DNA of 6,007 bases from Thermoflexus hugenholtzii JAD2 (GCA_945889565.1 CAMDBZ010000113.1:1-6007); one strand, 5' to 3'; shown: positions 1 through 5,990, counted from the stretch's first letter. Made by a program: numbers and translations. Notes: a model not told the origin generated them from the sequence alone.

Positions 1-80
1 GGGAGCCGGCGGAGGGCGGAGGGGGAGGTGGCGGGGGGCGAAGGACGTCGAGACGGGACGCGCCGTGTTCGTGGTATGAA
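1..80. other. G-rich window edge, no assignable gene
   Basis: The first 45 bases are strongly purine-rich, with G runs at 1-3, 14-16, 21-25 and 33-38. Loops between the last three runs are 4 and 7 bases, so a G-quadruplex is conceivable but the strict four-run pattern is not met. Frame 2 is open from the edge to a TGA at 77-79 and ends in a plausible C-terminal tail (KDVETGRAVFVV). Frame 1 is open to a TGA at 115-117 that overlaps the next gene's ATG. Frame 3 is open from the edge into the acetyltransferase. The stretch is too short to choose between a partial upstream gene, leader DNA and poor-quality assembly edge. Confidence 0.3.
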
Positions 81-103
81 TTGTGGTGGCAAAGCGCACA
101 TCT

Positions 104-109
104 GGAGGG
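104..109 (+). promoter_or_regulatory. Ribosome binding site for the GNAT gene
   Basis: GGAGGG lies 4 bases before the ATG at 114, with the core GGAG ending 6 bases before it. This is a good Shine-Dalgarno match. It favours ATG 114 over the upstream in-frame TTG at 81, which has no comparable purine run at the right distance. Confidence 0.6.
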
Positions 110-113
110 ACCG

Positions 114-749
114 ATGACGAGCGCTAGTACAGGCATCGTGCTCGGTCACGAGCATCCGTTGAACGCAGTCGAAAGCGACGCGATGCAGGCTCTGTACGAG
201 TCGGCGTTCCCGCCCCACCTCAGGGGGCCGTGGGACGAGCTGATCGCCGAGTCTTCGTCGGGCGACACGCTCTTGTTTCTCGCACGCGCCGAAGGTGAAC
301 TCTTGGGGTTCGCGCACGGCCGGCCGCTGAAAGGCGATCTGCCACTCTTTCTGGAGTACATCGCAATCGAGCCCGCGGTGAGGAGTCGCGGGGTCGGGCG
401 CGAACTTATGGCTGCGATCATGGCGCATGAGGCGGCGCGCGCTGGGGTGATCCTGGAGATCGAGCCACTAGATGAAGGGGATGCTGCCGAGCGTCACGAA
501 CGCGCGCGGCGACACGCGTTCTATGAGCGTTTGGGCGCGCTCACAGTCCCTTGCGCGCCAGGCTACATGGTGCCGGGCGACGGCGCGCTGCACCGGCTCT
601 CGCTACGCTGGCTGTCCAGCGAGCTGCCAAGCGGCGCGCCCGGAGGTGCACGGCTACGCGCGATCCTGCACGCCATAGCCACCGAAGGTTACGGGCTCGA
701 GCCCGGCAGCGGCGAATACGCCGCGCTGACGAGGGGGCAGACGTGCTAG
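114..749 (+). CDS. GNAT-family N-acetyltransferase
   Basis: A 211-residue predicted cytoplasmic enzyme that should transfer an acetyl group from acetyl-CoA to an amine; the substrate is unknown. The acetyl-CoA pyrophosphate-binding signature is clear: strand EYIAIEP (81-87) is followed by RSRGVGRELM (90-99), the R/Q-x-x-G-x-G/A motif A. Strand ILEIEP (113-118) and FYERLG (136-141) match the second half of the fold. After the core, a tail at about residues 160-205 contains a helix followed by EGYGL. I recall a similar tail in one GNAT subgroup, but that is memory rather than a search. ATG 114 is chosen for its Shine-Dalgarno sequence; an in-frame TTG at 81 would add 11 residues, and the frame has no stop back to the window edge. 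The stop overlaps the next gene's GTG start by 7 bases, suggesting a coupled pair. Third positions are more mixed than in the genes to the right. Family assignment is firm; the substrate cannot be read from sequence. Confidence 0.88.
   Translation: MTSASTGIVLGHEHPLNAVESDAMQALYESAFPPHLRGPWDELIAESSSGDTLLFLARAEGELLGFAHGRPLKGDLPLFLEYIAIEPAVRSRGVGRELMAAIMAHEAARAGVILEIEPLDEGDAAERHERARRHAFYERLGALTVPCAPGYMVPGDGALHRLSLRWLSSELPSGAPGGARLRAILHAIATEGYGLEPGSGEYAALTRGQTC
731..737 (+). promoter_or_regulatory. Ribosome binding site inside the GNAT 3' end
   Basis: GAGGGGG lies inside the last codons of the acetyltransferase gene, 5 bases before GTG 743. It decides the start of the following gene: the alternative in-frame ATG at 758 is preceded by a sequence with no Shine-Dalgarno match. 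It also means that ribosomes finishing the upstream gene can reinitiate directly. Confidence 0.55.
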
Positions 750-1843
750 CAGCACACATGGCCATCCTCGGCTACGGCCTCCAGGCCGCGCCCGCGACGA
801 GCGGCGGAGGGTCGTCGTGGTGGCCATCGTGGCTAAGCGCGGACGATGTCCAGGCTGCGGCGGCAGTGATCGCCTTGCTGGGTTTGATCTTGCTCATCGC
901 GCAGCTCCGTTCCAGCGCGCGGCAACTGAGGGACTCGCAGCTCAGCACAGGCGCCCAAGAGCCGGTCCGCATCGCACACGAACTGAACACCTTGCAAGCG
1001 CAGTTGATCAACGCGCCTCGAAAGTATCGCGTGAGTCGCAGCAAGCGCATCCGCGAGATGCATCTCGACCTCGCGGATGTAGTGAGCGAGGCGCGCCGGA
1101 CCGCTGGTTTCGTCTTGGACTTCGCCGGTTGGGAGAACTACTTCAGACACCTCGTAACCGACGACGACGACGCAGCCGCGTATAGGGCCGACCTCACCGA
1201 ATACGAGGGCTGGTATACGGATCAGATGTTCGCGTTGTTCGGACGCCTTTACGTCCGAAACCCAGAAACGCTGCACGTCGACCAGCGGCTATTGGTGTAC
1301 CGCCCTGGAGACTTCGGGCCGTTGGCGAACGTCGCAGCGGAGGAACAGTCAGCGGCCCCTGCCGCGACGGCTGCCAGCGCGCCTGAGCCCGCGACAGGCC
1401 GGTTGAAGGATTGGGACGAACAACCGAGCAGCCTTGGTCGCTGGACGTTTCACGAGGCGAGCGCGAATTGGGAATCAGCGAGGGTTCTGGCTGAAGCAGA
1501 GCTGCGACTCCGTGAGCGAGGCCGGTCTGTGGGTGACGTTTGCATCTGCTGGCACAAGAGCGACGAAACGGTGATCGCCAAACGGACACGTGAGGAGATC
1601 ACGTCTTGGATAGCCTGGCATCTGGCCGAGGGTGGCGTACGCGTCGCGTGGTGGTCCAACCGCGAAGAGACTGATCCGGCTCATGAACGCGAACCGTGTA
1701 GACCGTTTGACAACCGGGGCGGGCATCGAACGGTGAATTTGCTCCCTGAACGCCGGCAGTGGATGGACGGCAGCAATCCGCGGTTCCAGCTGCCCAAATA
1801 CGGACTCCGTCGCTCCCGGTGGCGACAGAACCTCGGACGATAG
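743..1843 (+). CDS. Single-pass membrane protein of unknown function, coupled to GNAT
   Basis: A 366-residue protein that I cannot assign to a named family with confidence. One hydrophobic segment at about residues 36-55 is followed by a basic stretch (RSSARQLR, 56-63), so the bulk of the protein should face the cytoplasm. Residues 56-90 look helical or coiled-coil (QLRSSARQLRDSQL). Residues 95-190 form a predicted helical region with conserved-looking W130, F134 and EYEGWY (153-158), and an acidic run D140-D143. An Ala/Pro linker (about 199-220) leads to a second region with a strand-like DVCICWHKSDE (265-275) and helix (TREEITSWIAWHL, 282-294). The Arg-rich tail looks disordered. The first part resembles bacterial single-TM proteins with a short helical cytosolic domain (DUF6082-like), a weak resemblance from memory. 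The open frame extends upstream to 551 inside the GNAT gene, but GTG 743 has the Shine-Dalgarno sequence. Codon use matches the GNAT gene, not the genes to the right. The coupling suggests that the two products work together; a role as a membrane partner or substrate of the acetyltransferase is inference only. Confidence 0.7.
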   Translation: MLAAHMAILGYGLQAAPATSGGGSSWWPSWLSADDVQAAAAVIALLGLILLIAQLRSSARQLRDSQLSTGAQEPVRIAHELNTLQAQLINAPRKYRVSRSKRIREMHLDLADVVSEARRTAGFVLDFAGWENYFRHLVTDDDDAAAYRADLTEYEGWYTDQMFALFGRLYVRNPETLHVDQRLLVYRPGDFGPLANVAAEEQSAAPAATAASAPEPATGRLKDWDEQPSSLGRWTFHEASANWESARVLAEAELRLRERGRSVGDVCICWHKSDETVIAKRTREEITSWIAWHLAEGGVRVAWWSNREETDPAHEREPCRPFDNRGGHRTVNLLPERRQWMDGSNPRFQLPKYGLRRSRWRQNLGR

Positions 1844-1844
1844 A

Positions 1845-1873
1845 CTCGGCTGGGCCTTTCGTGAGTAGCCGAG
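1845..1873. terminator. Inverted repeat after the membrane-protein gene
   Basis: CTCGGCT (1845-1851) pairs perfectly with AGCCGAG (1867-1873) around a 15-base loop. It starts 2 bases after the stop codon of the membrane-protein gene and lies in the gap between two convergent genes. No T-rich tract follows on either strand, so a classical intrinsic terminator is not proven. A Rho-assisted or bidirectional stop is the likely role. Confidence 0.4.
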
Positions 1874-1875
1874 CC

Positions 1876-1893
1876 CGCGCGTTCCGGCGCGCG
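1876..1893. repeat. Second short GC hairpin in the convergent gap
   Basis: CGCGCG (1876-1881) and CGCGCG (1888-1893) are self-complementary arms around TTCCGG, giving a 6-bp stem with a 6-base loop 8 bases before the end of the alpha-subunit gene. It could act with the adjacent larger inverted repeat as a transcript end for the leftward operon. In DNA this rich in GC, a stem of this size can occur by chance. Confidence 0.3.
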
Positions 1894-1900
1894 CGCCCCG

Positions 1901-3334
1901 CTAAACCCCCCGCGCGCGCAGCGTCTCGTAGTAGGTGGTGACCTTCGCGAGGGCCTGGGCGGCGCGGTCGAAGCTGGGATAGACGGCGAAGCTGCGGGCG
2001 GCGAGCTGCGCCTTGATGGGGACGAGCTCGGCTTCGATGTGGGCGGGGTGGAGCACGAGGATGAGGGGCTGGCCGGTGCGGGCGCGGTAGGACTCGAGGG
2101 AGTCGAGCAGGCGGGTGAGGCGGTCCGGGTCGGCTTTCCACTGGCGGAGGAAGAAGCCGGCGGAGAACTCGTAGACGGCGGCGTCGAGGTTGTCGTCGGC
2201 GGCGAGGATGTCGAGGATGCGCTGGAAGTTCTCCTCGGCGCCGGCGAAGCCGATGGTGCCGGCCATGTCGAAGGGGTTGCGGTACGAGCCGCCGATGATG
2301 TTGAAGAACTCGCCGAGCTGCTCGTAGGAGCGGTCGGAGAGCGGCGGCACGGTGAGGTTGGCGCGGCCGAAGGCGTCCGAGATGGCGACGCTCTGGCCGC
2401 CGGTCATGGCCATGAGTGCGACGCGGCGGCCGACGTGCCTAGGCGTGTGCACGAGGCAGGACATGACGTCCAGCAGCTCGTCGAGGGTGTTGACGGGGAT
2501 GGCGCCGGCCTGGCGCATCATGCCGTCCCAGAGCGCCTGCGGGGTAGCGAGCGAGGCGGTGTGCGAGCGTGTGGCGCGCGCGCCGGCCTCGTTCTGGCCG
2601 CCCTTCCAGATCACCACGGGCTTCGTCTTGGTGACTTCGCGCAGGACGCGGAAGAAGCGCTCGCCGTCCTTGACGCCTTCGAGGTACATGCCGATGTACT
2701 GCGTGTCCGGGTCGTCGCGCAGGTACTCGAGGTAGTCGGCTTCGTTGAGGATGACGGCGTTGCCGATGGAGACGGTGCGGGTGACCTTGATGCCGTGCAG
2801 CGGCGAGATGCCGGAGAGGCTGGCGCCGTGCGTGCCGCTCTGTGCGATGTAAGAGACGTTGCCGTCCGGGACAACGGGCTGGTTGTCCGTGAACTTGACG
2901 CCGAGGCGGGCGTTGTGGATGCCCATGCAGTTGGGCCCGACGATGGGCATGCCGTCGGCGGTGGCGAGCTGGACCACGCGTTCCTGTAGCTGCGCGCCGA
3001 ACTCCTCGCCGGTCTCGGCGAAGCCGGCGGTGAACAGCACCATGCCGCCGGCTTTGCGCGCGATGGCGTCGGCGACGATGCGCGGGGCGACCTGGCGCGG
3101 CACGGCGCAGATCACCAGGTCGACGTCGCCGGGGACGTCGTTCATGGAGAGGAAGTTTGTGAAGCCGCGCTTCTCGATCTCCGCGATCTCGTTGGGGTCG
3201 ACCTGGACGGAGTAGAGGTTGCCGGTGTACTCGCGCTGGTTCTCCAGCCAGTTGTAGGTGGGGCCCTTGTCGCCGACGACGACGACGGTGCGGGGGTTGA
3301 GGGCGCGGTGGAGGCGGGCGCGGTCGACGGGCAT
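1901..3334 (-). CDS. Acyl-CoA synthetase (NDP-forming), alpha subunit
   Basis: A 477-residue cytoplasmic CoA-binding and ligase subunit that works with the beta subunit encoded just upstream. Overall reaction of the family: acyl-CoA + ADP + Pi to acid + CoA + ATP, via an acyl phosphate and a phosphohistidine. Domain order: CoA-binding Rossmann domain (about 1-135, with VVVVGDKGPTYNW at 17-29 and GPNCMGIH at 133-140), then succinyl-CoA-ligase-like domain (about 155-300, AQSGTHGASLSG at 164-175, SIGNAV at 189-194). The third region (about 300-477) contains TGGQSVAISDAFG (311-323) and RNPFDMAG (352-359). H258 in RSHTASLA is the expected phosphohistidine and E219 in YLEG the acidic residue that supports it. 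The length and the H258 position nearly match the 462-residue, His257 alpha subunit known from Pyrococcus. The glycine loop (GDKGPTYNW) departs from the more usual GAS-type loop. ATG 3334 has GGAG 8 bases upstream, and 44 bases separate it from the beta stop. The acyl substrate is not readable; acetate is only the default. Confidence 0.85.
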   Translation of the reverse strand: MPVDRARLHRALNPRTVVVVGDKGPTYNWLENQREYTGNLYSVQVDPNEIAEIEKRGFTNFLSMNDVPGDVDLVICAVPRQVAPRIVADAIARKAGGMVLFTAGFAETGEEFGAQLQERVVQLATADGMPIVGPNCMGIHNARLGVKFTDNQPVVPDGNVSYIAQSGTHGASLSGISPLHGIKVTRTVSIGNAVILNEADYLEYLRDDPDTQYIGMYLEGVKDGERFFRVLREVTKTKPVVIWKGGQNEAGARATRSHTASLATPQALWDGMMRQAGAIPVNTLDELLDVMSCLVHTPRHVGRRVALMAMTGGQSVAISDAFGRANLTVPPLSDRSYEQLGEFFNIIGGSYRNPFDMAGTIGFAGAEENFQRILDILAADDNLDAAVYEFSAGFFLRQWKADPDRLTRLLDSLESYRARTGQPLILVLHPAHIEAELVPIKAQLAARSFAVYPSFDRAAQALAKVTTYYETLRARGV

Positions 3335-3342
3335 GGTTCAAG

Positions 3343-3346
3343 CTCC
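3343..3346 (-). promoter_or_regulatory. Ribosome binding site for the alpha subunit
   Basis: On the minus strand GGAG lies 8 bases before the ATG at 3334, inside the 44-base gap after the beta-subunit stop. It supports this ATG and separate initiation of alpha on a shared transcript. Confidence 0.5.
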
Positions 3347-3378
3347 GGGGGTGCAGTTGGGCGAGTTCGGCGGCCTGG

Positions 3379-4074
3379 TTAGTTGGGGGCTGCCAGGACG
3401 ACACGAGCGTCGACGGCGAGCGCGCCTGAGGCGTAGGCGAAGACGGGGTTGAGGTCCAGCTCGGCGATCTCGGGGTGCTGCTCGGCGAAGCTCGAGACCT
3501 GGAGGATCATGCGCTCGAGCGCGGCGATGTCGGAGGGTGGCTGGCCGCGCACGCCTTCGAGCACCGGGAAGCCGCGAATTTCGCGCACGATCTGCGCGGC
3601 GTCGCGCGGCTCGAGCGGGACGATGCGGAACGCGACGTCCTTCAGCACTTCGACCATGATGCCGCCGAGGCCGAACATCATGACCGGGCCGAACTGCGGG
3701 TCGGTGGTGAGGCCGATGATCACCTCGGTGCCCGGCTTGGCCATCGGATGCACGGAGACGCCGTCGATCTTCGCGGTGGGGGCGGCCTGATTCGCGCTCG
3801 CGACGATGCGCGCGTATGCGGCCTTGACCGCGGCGCCGTTGGCGAGGTTCAGCTCGACGCCGCCGACGTCCGATTTGTGGGCGATGTCGCCGGAGATGAC
3901 CTTGAGCACGACCGGGTAGCCGATCTCGGCGGCGACGCGCGCGGCCTCGGCGCCGTTGCGCGCGAGGCGCGCGGGGGTGACGGCGATGCCGGCGGCGCCG
4001 AGCAGGTCCTTGGATTCGACTTCGGTGAGCAGCGTGCGGCCGGCGGCGCGGGCCGCGGCGATCGGATCGGGCAT
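3379..4074 (-). CDS. Acyl-CoA synthetase (NDP-forming), beta subunit, ATP-grasp
   Basis: A 231-residue nucleotide-binding subunit, first gene of the leftward operon. It belongs to the ATP-grasp_5 type, which carries phosphate from the alpha phosphohistidine to ADP. Visible signatures in order: LTEVESKDLLGAAGI (15-30), the usual N-terminal helix of the fold; YPVVLKVISGDIAHKSDVGG (53-72), with H66 at the position of the second catalytic histidine known in archaeal enzymes (His71 in Pyrococcus); the nucleotide-site strands VIIGLTTDPQFGPVMMFGLGG (118-138, 21 residues, of which GLGG is diagnostic); ELDLNP (205-210), with D207 and N209 as probable metal/nucleotide ligands; and AVDARVVL (220-227). 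The length is almost that of the 232-residue Pyrococcus beta subunit, so it is complete and not a fragment of a fused enzyme. ATG 4074 has GAGGAG 12 bases upstream, a slightly long spacing, and a promoter beyond that. Beta-before-alpha order with a 44-base gap implies co-transcription. Assignment is firm; substrate range is unknown. Confidence 0.88.
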   Translation of the reverse strand: MPDPIAAARAAGRTLLTEVESKDLLGAAGIAVTPARLARNGAEAARVAAEIGYPVVLKVISGDIAHKSDVGGVELNLANGAAVKAAYARIVASANQAAPTAKIDGVSVHPMAKPGTEVIIGLTTDPQFGPVMMFGLGGIMVEVLKDVAFRIVPLEPRDAAQIVREIRGFPVLEGVRGQPPSDIAALERMILQVSSFAEQHPEIAELDLNPVFAYASGALAVDARVVLAAPN

Positions 4075-4086
4075 GGTGGCTCGTTT

Positions 4087-4092
4087 CTCCTC
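4087..4092 (-). promoter_or_regulatory. Ribosome binding site for the beta subunit
   Basis: GAGGAG on the minus strand, 12 bases before the ATG at 4074. The match is strong but the spacing is longer than the optimum of 5-9, so initiation may be moderate. No closer in-frame start codon gives a better arrangement. Confidence 0.5.
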
Positions 4093-4115
4093 GTGCGCCG
4101 GGTGGCAGCCGCGCC

Positions 4116-4145
4116 ACTATAGGGAGCTACCCGTAGGGGTCGCAA
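4116..4145 (-). promoter_or_regulatory. Probable sigma70-type promoter of the synthetase operon
   Basis: Read on the minus strand, TTGCGA (4140-4145, 4 of 6 to TTGACA) and TATAGT (4116-4121, 5 of 6 to TATAAT) are 18 bases apart. The start of transcription would fall near 4109, giving a leader of about 35 bases that contains the GAGGAG ribosome site. The spacer holds a small dyad, CTAC-CC-GTAG (4127-4136, + strand), which might bind a regulator. The placement relative to the gene is good, but this is a match by eye. Confidence 0.45.
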
Positions 4146-4199
4146 GGCGGGCGACCGCGGGCGCTCCCTGATCTCCTCCATTCATCGGTGCGAGCGTTC

Positions 4200-4205
4200 T
4201 ACCAT
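4200..4205 (+). promoter_or_regulatory. Possible -10 element giving a leaderless hydrolase mRNA
   Basis: TACCAT fits the TANNNT -10 pattern and ends 7 bases before the hydrolase ATG at 4213. A transcript starting the usual 7-8 bases downstream would begin at or within a base of the ATG. The bases before the ATG contain no Shine-Dalgarno match, which agrees with leaderless translation. There is no good -35 hexamer. Confidence 0.25.
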
Positions 4206-4212
4206 ATTCACC

Positions 4213-5958
4213 ATGGGAACTTCGCAGGGAGGCGATGAGCGGCGAGCCACCCGGTTCGCGGCGGGCGCGTGGCTCGCGGCTGCGCTCGCGGCGCTGGCGC
4301 TCGGCGTCGCGCTCGTGGCCGGGGGTGGGCGCGCGGAGGCGCAGCGCGCGCCGCAGTGGACGAGCTGCGGGGGCGGCTTTCAGTGCGTGACGATCAAGGT
4401 GCCCTCTGACTACAACGTGCGGAACTCGCCCGCGCTCGACCTGGCGCTGATCCGGCAGCCGGCGCGGGACCCGTCGCGACGCATCGGCGCGCTGGTGGTG
4501 AACCCGGGCGGGCCGGGCGCGTCCGGGGTCGCCTTCGTGCGCAACTGGACGCGCAGCCTGGCGCCGGAGGTGCAGGCGCGCTTCGACATCGTGGGGTTCG
4601 ACCCGCGCGGCGTAGGCGCGAGCTCGCCGCTGCGCTGCCACGACGACATCCAGGCGCTGGCGGCGCTGGACCCGGAGCCGGTGACGGGGGACGAGTGGGC
4701 GTCGTTCGCGCGGGCGCAGCGTGGCTTCGCGGAGCTGTGCCGCACGCGCGGCGGGTCGACGCTGCGCACGCTGGGGTCGCAGAACGCGGCGCGGGACATC
4801 GAGGCGATCCGCACGCTGCTCCGGGACGAGCAGATCACGTACCTCGGGTACTCGTACGGGACGGTGCTGGGGGCGCTGTACGCGAACCGCTACCCGGAGC
4901 GCGTGCGCGCGCTGGTGCTCGATGGGCCGCTGGACATGACGCTGGAGGTGGACGAGCTGATCGCGCAGCAGGCGCTGGGGTTCGAGCAGGCGCTGGACCG
5001 CTTCATCGAGCGTTGTGCGGTGGAGGCGTGCGCGATCACGGCGACGGGCATGGATGCGGCGACGGCGATCGACAGGCTGCGGGAGAACGCGCGGGCGCAA
5101 CCGATCGCGTCGGCGTCTGCGGACCGGCCGGCCGGGCCGGGCGAGGCGTTCCTGGCGATCGTGCAGGGGCTGTACCGACCCTCGCTGTGGCCGGTGCTGG
5201 ACCAGGCGCTCGCGGACGGGCTGGCGGGCGACGGCAGCGGGCTCGTGCGGCTGGCGGACCGGCTGCTGGGCCGGCAAGGCTCCGCGGACTACGACAACTC
5301 GTACGAGGCGAACGCGGCGGTGAACTGCGTCGACTACCGCTTTGCGAAGGAGCCCGCGCACTACGAGGAGCTGGCGCGCGAGCTGGCCAGCGTGGCGCCA
5401 CGCTTCGGGCCGGCGTTCGCGGCGTCGGCGCTGGTGTGCGCGCTGTGGCCAGCGCCCGCGCAGCCGGTGCTGGGGCCGCGCGTGCGGCAGCTGGCGCCGT
5501 CGCTGGTGATCGGTACGACGGGCGACCCGGCGACGCCATTCGGGTGGGCGCTGGCGATGCGGCGGCAGCTGGTGTCATCGACGCTGCTGACGCGCGAGGG
5601 CGATGGACACACGGCGTTTCTCGGCGGGAACCGCTGCATCGACGACGTGGTGCACCGCTACCTGATCGCGCTGGAGCTGCCATCGGACGGCGCGATCTGC
5701 GGCGAGGCCGACGCGCAGCCGCGCGCGGCCGCGACGCCGCCGGTGGGCGCCACGCCGCCGCCGCGCGTGTTGTCGGGGCCGGCCGTCGCCGTGCCGCCGC
5801 CGGACACGGGCGCCCCGCCGGAGCTGGAGACGGAGAGCGTCGGCGGTGGCACGCAGACGGGGCTGCTGGTGGGGCTGTTCTTGCTGGCGCTGTCGCCGGC
5901 GGCGCTGGCGGCGGGGATCGTGGGATGGCGGCGCTTCAAGCGCGGGGCGTGGAGCTGA
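4213..5958 (+). CDS. Secreted, membrane-anchored TAP-like alpha/beta hydrolase (S33)
   Basis: A 581-residue exported hydrolase of the tripeptidyl-aminopeptidase/SlpD-SlpE type (MEROPS S33), which cleaves N-terminal peptides or small esters/amides outside the cell; the true substrate is not known. The N-terminus has an RR-containing basic segment, a hydrophobic stretch (about 15-37) and an AEA-Q cleavage site after residue 43. The oxyanion-type loop NPGGPGASG (97-105) and FDPRGVGASSP (129-139) are typical. Catalytic residues: S214 in GYSYG (212-216), D438 in GTTGDPATP (434-442), H466 in GDGHTAF (463-469); the last two lie in the C-terminal TAP-like part. Cysteines 52/58, 142/176, 268/273, 372/409 and 475/497 could form extracellular disulfides. 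After the catalytic domain (about 500) come a Pro/Ala-rich stalk with PPDTG (529-533), a membrane segment (about 550-571) and the basic tail RRFKR (573-577). Retention at the surface is therefore likely. ATG 4213 is the first in-frame start and has no Shine-Dalgarno. Composition is the most GC-extreme in the window. Fold and triad are firm. Confidence 0.9.
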   Translation: MGTSQGGDERRATRFAAGAWLAAALAALALGVALVAGGGRAEAQRAPQWTSCGGGFQCVTIKVPSDYNVRNSPALDLALIRQPARDPSRRIGALVVNPGGPGASGVAFVRNWTRSLAPEVQARFDIVGFDPRGVGASSPLRCHDDIQALAALDPEPVTGDEWASFARAQRGFAELCRTRGGSTLRTLGSQNAARDIEAIRTLLRDEQITYLGYSYGTVLGALYANRYPERVRALVLDGPLDMTLEVDELIAQQALGFEQALDRFIERCAVEACAITATGMDAATAIDRLRENARAQPIASASADRPAGPGEAFLAIVQGLYRPSLWPVLDQALADGLAGDGSGLVRLADRLLGRQGSADYDNSYEANAAVNCVDYRFAKEPAHYEELARELASVAPRFGPAFAASALVCALWPAPAQPVLGPRVRQLAPSLVIGTTGDPATPFGWALAMRRQLVSSTLLTREGDGHTAFLGGNRCIDDVVHRYLIALELPSDGAICGEADAQPRAAATPPVGATPPPRVLSGPAVAVPPPDTGAPPELETESVGGGTQTGLLVGLFLLALSPAALAAGIVGWRRFKRGAWS

Positions 5959-5990
5959 GCAGGTAAGGAACCCGCCCGCCCTTGTGTCTT

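Noticed and set aside
75..80. TATGAA as a -10 box for the GNAT gene
   Set aside because: It matches 4 of 6 positions, but no acceptable -35 hexamer lies 15-19 bases upstream.
551..742. Upstream extension of the membrane-protein frame into the GNAT gene
   Set aside because: The added 64 residues are Arg/Ala-rich, overlap a confident gene by about 200 bases, and lack a ribosome site; GTG 743 has one.
1599..2141. Minus-strand open frame across the convergent gap
   Set aside because: It has no recognisable motif, bridges the end of two supported genes, and is Pro/Arg-rich over the alpha gene, as expected of a shadow.
2039..2989. Plus-strand open frame of 316 codons over the alpha subunit
   Set aside because: Its Val/Gly/Glu/Asp-rich composition is the antisense mirror of GC-rich codons; the minus strand carries all family motifs.
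4116..4126. Resemblance of TATAGGGAG to the end of a phage T7 promoter
   Set aside because: The rest of the T7 consensus is absent upstream, so this is coincidence; on the other strand the bases fit a -10 box.
4117..5361. Long minus-strand open frame of 414 codons opposite the hydrolase
   Set aside because: It is an Arg/Ala/Pro-rich shadow produced by GC-rich codons of the real gene; the + strand has a complete catalytic triad, signal peptide and family motifs.
4695..5966. Second + strand open frame of 423 codons overlapping the hydrolase
   Set aside because: It is low-complexity (Gly/Ala/Arg) and lies wholly over a well-supported gene in another frame.
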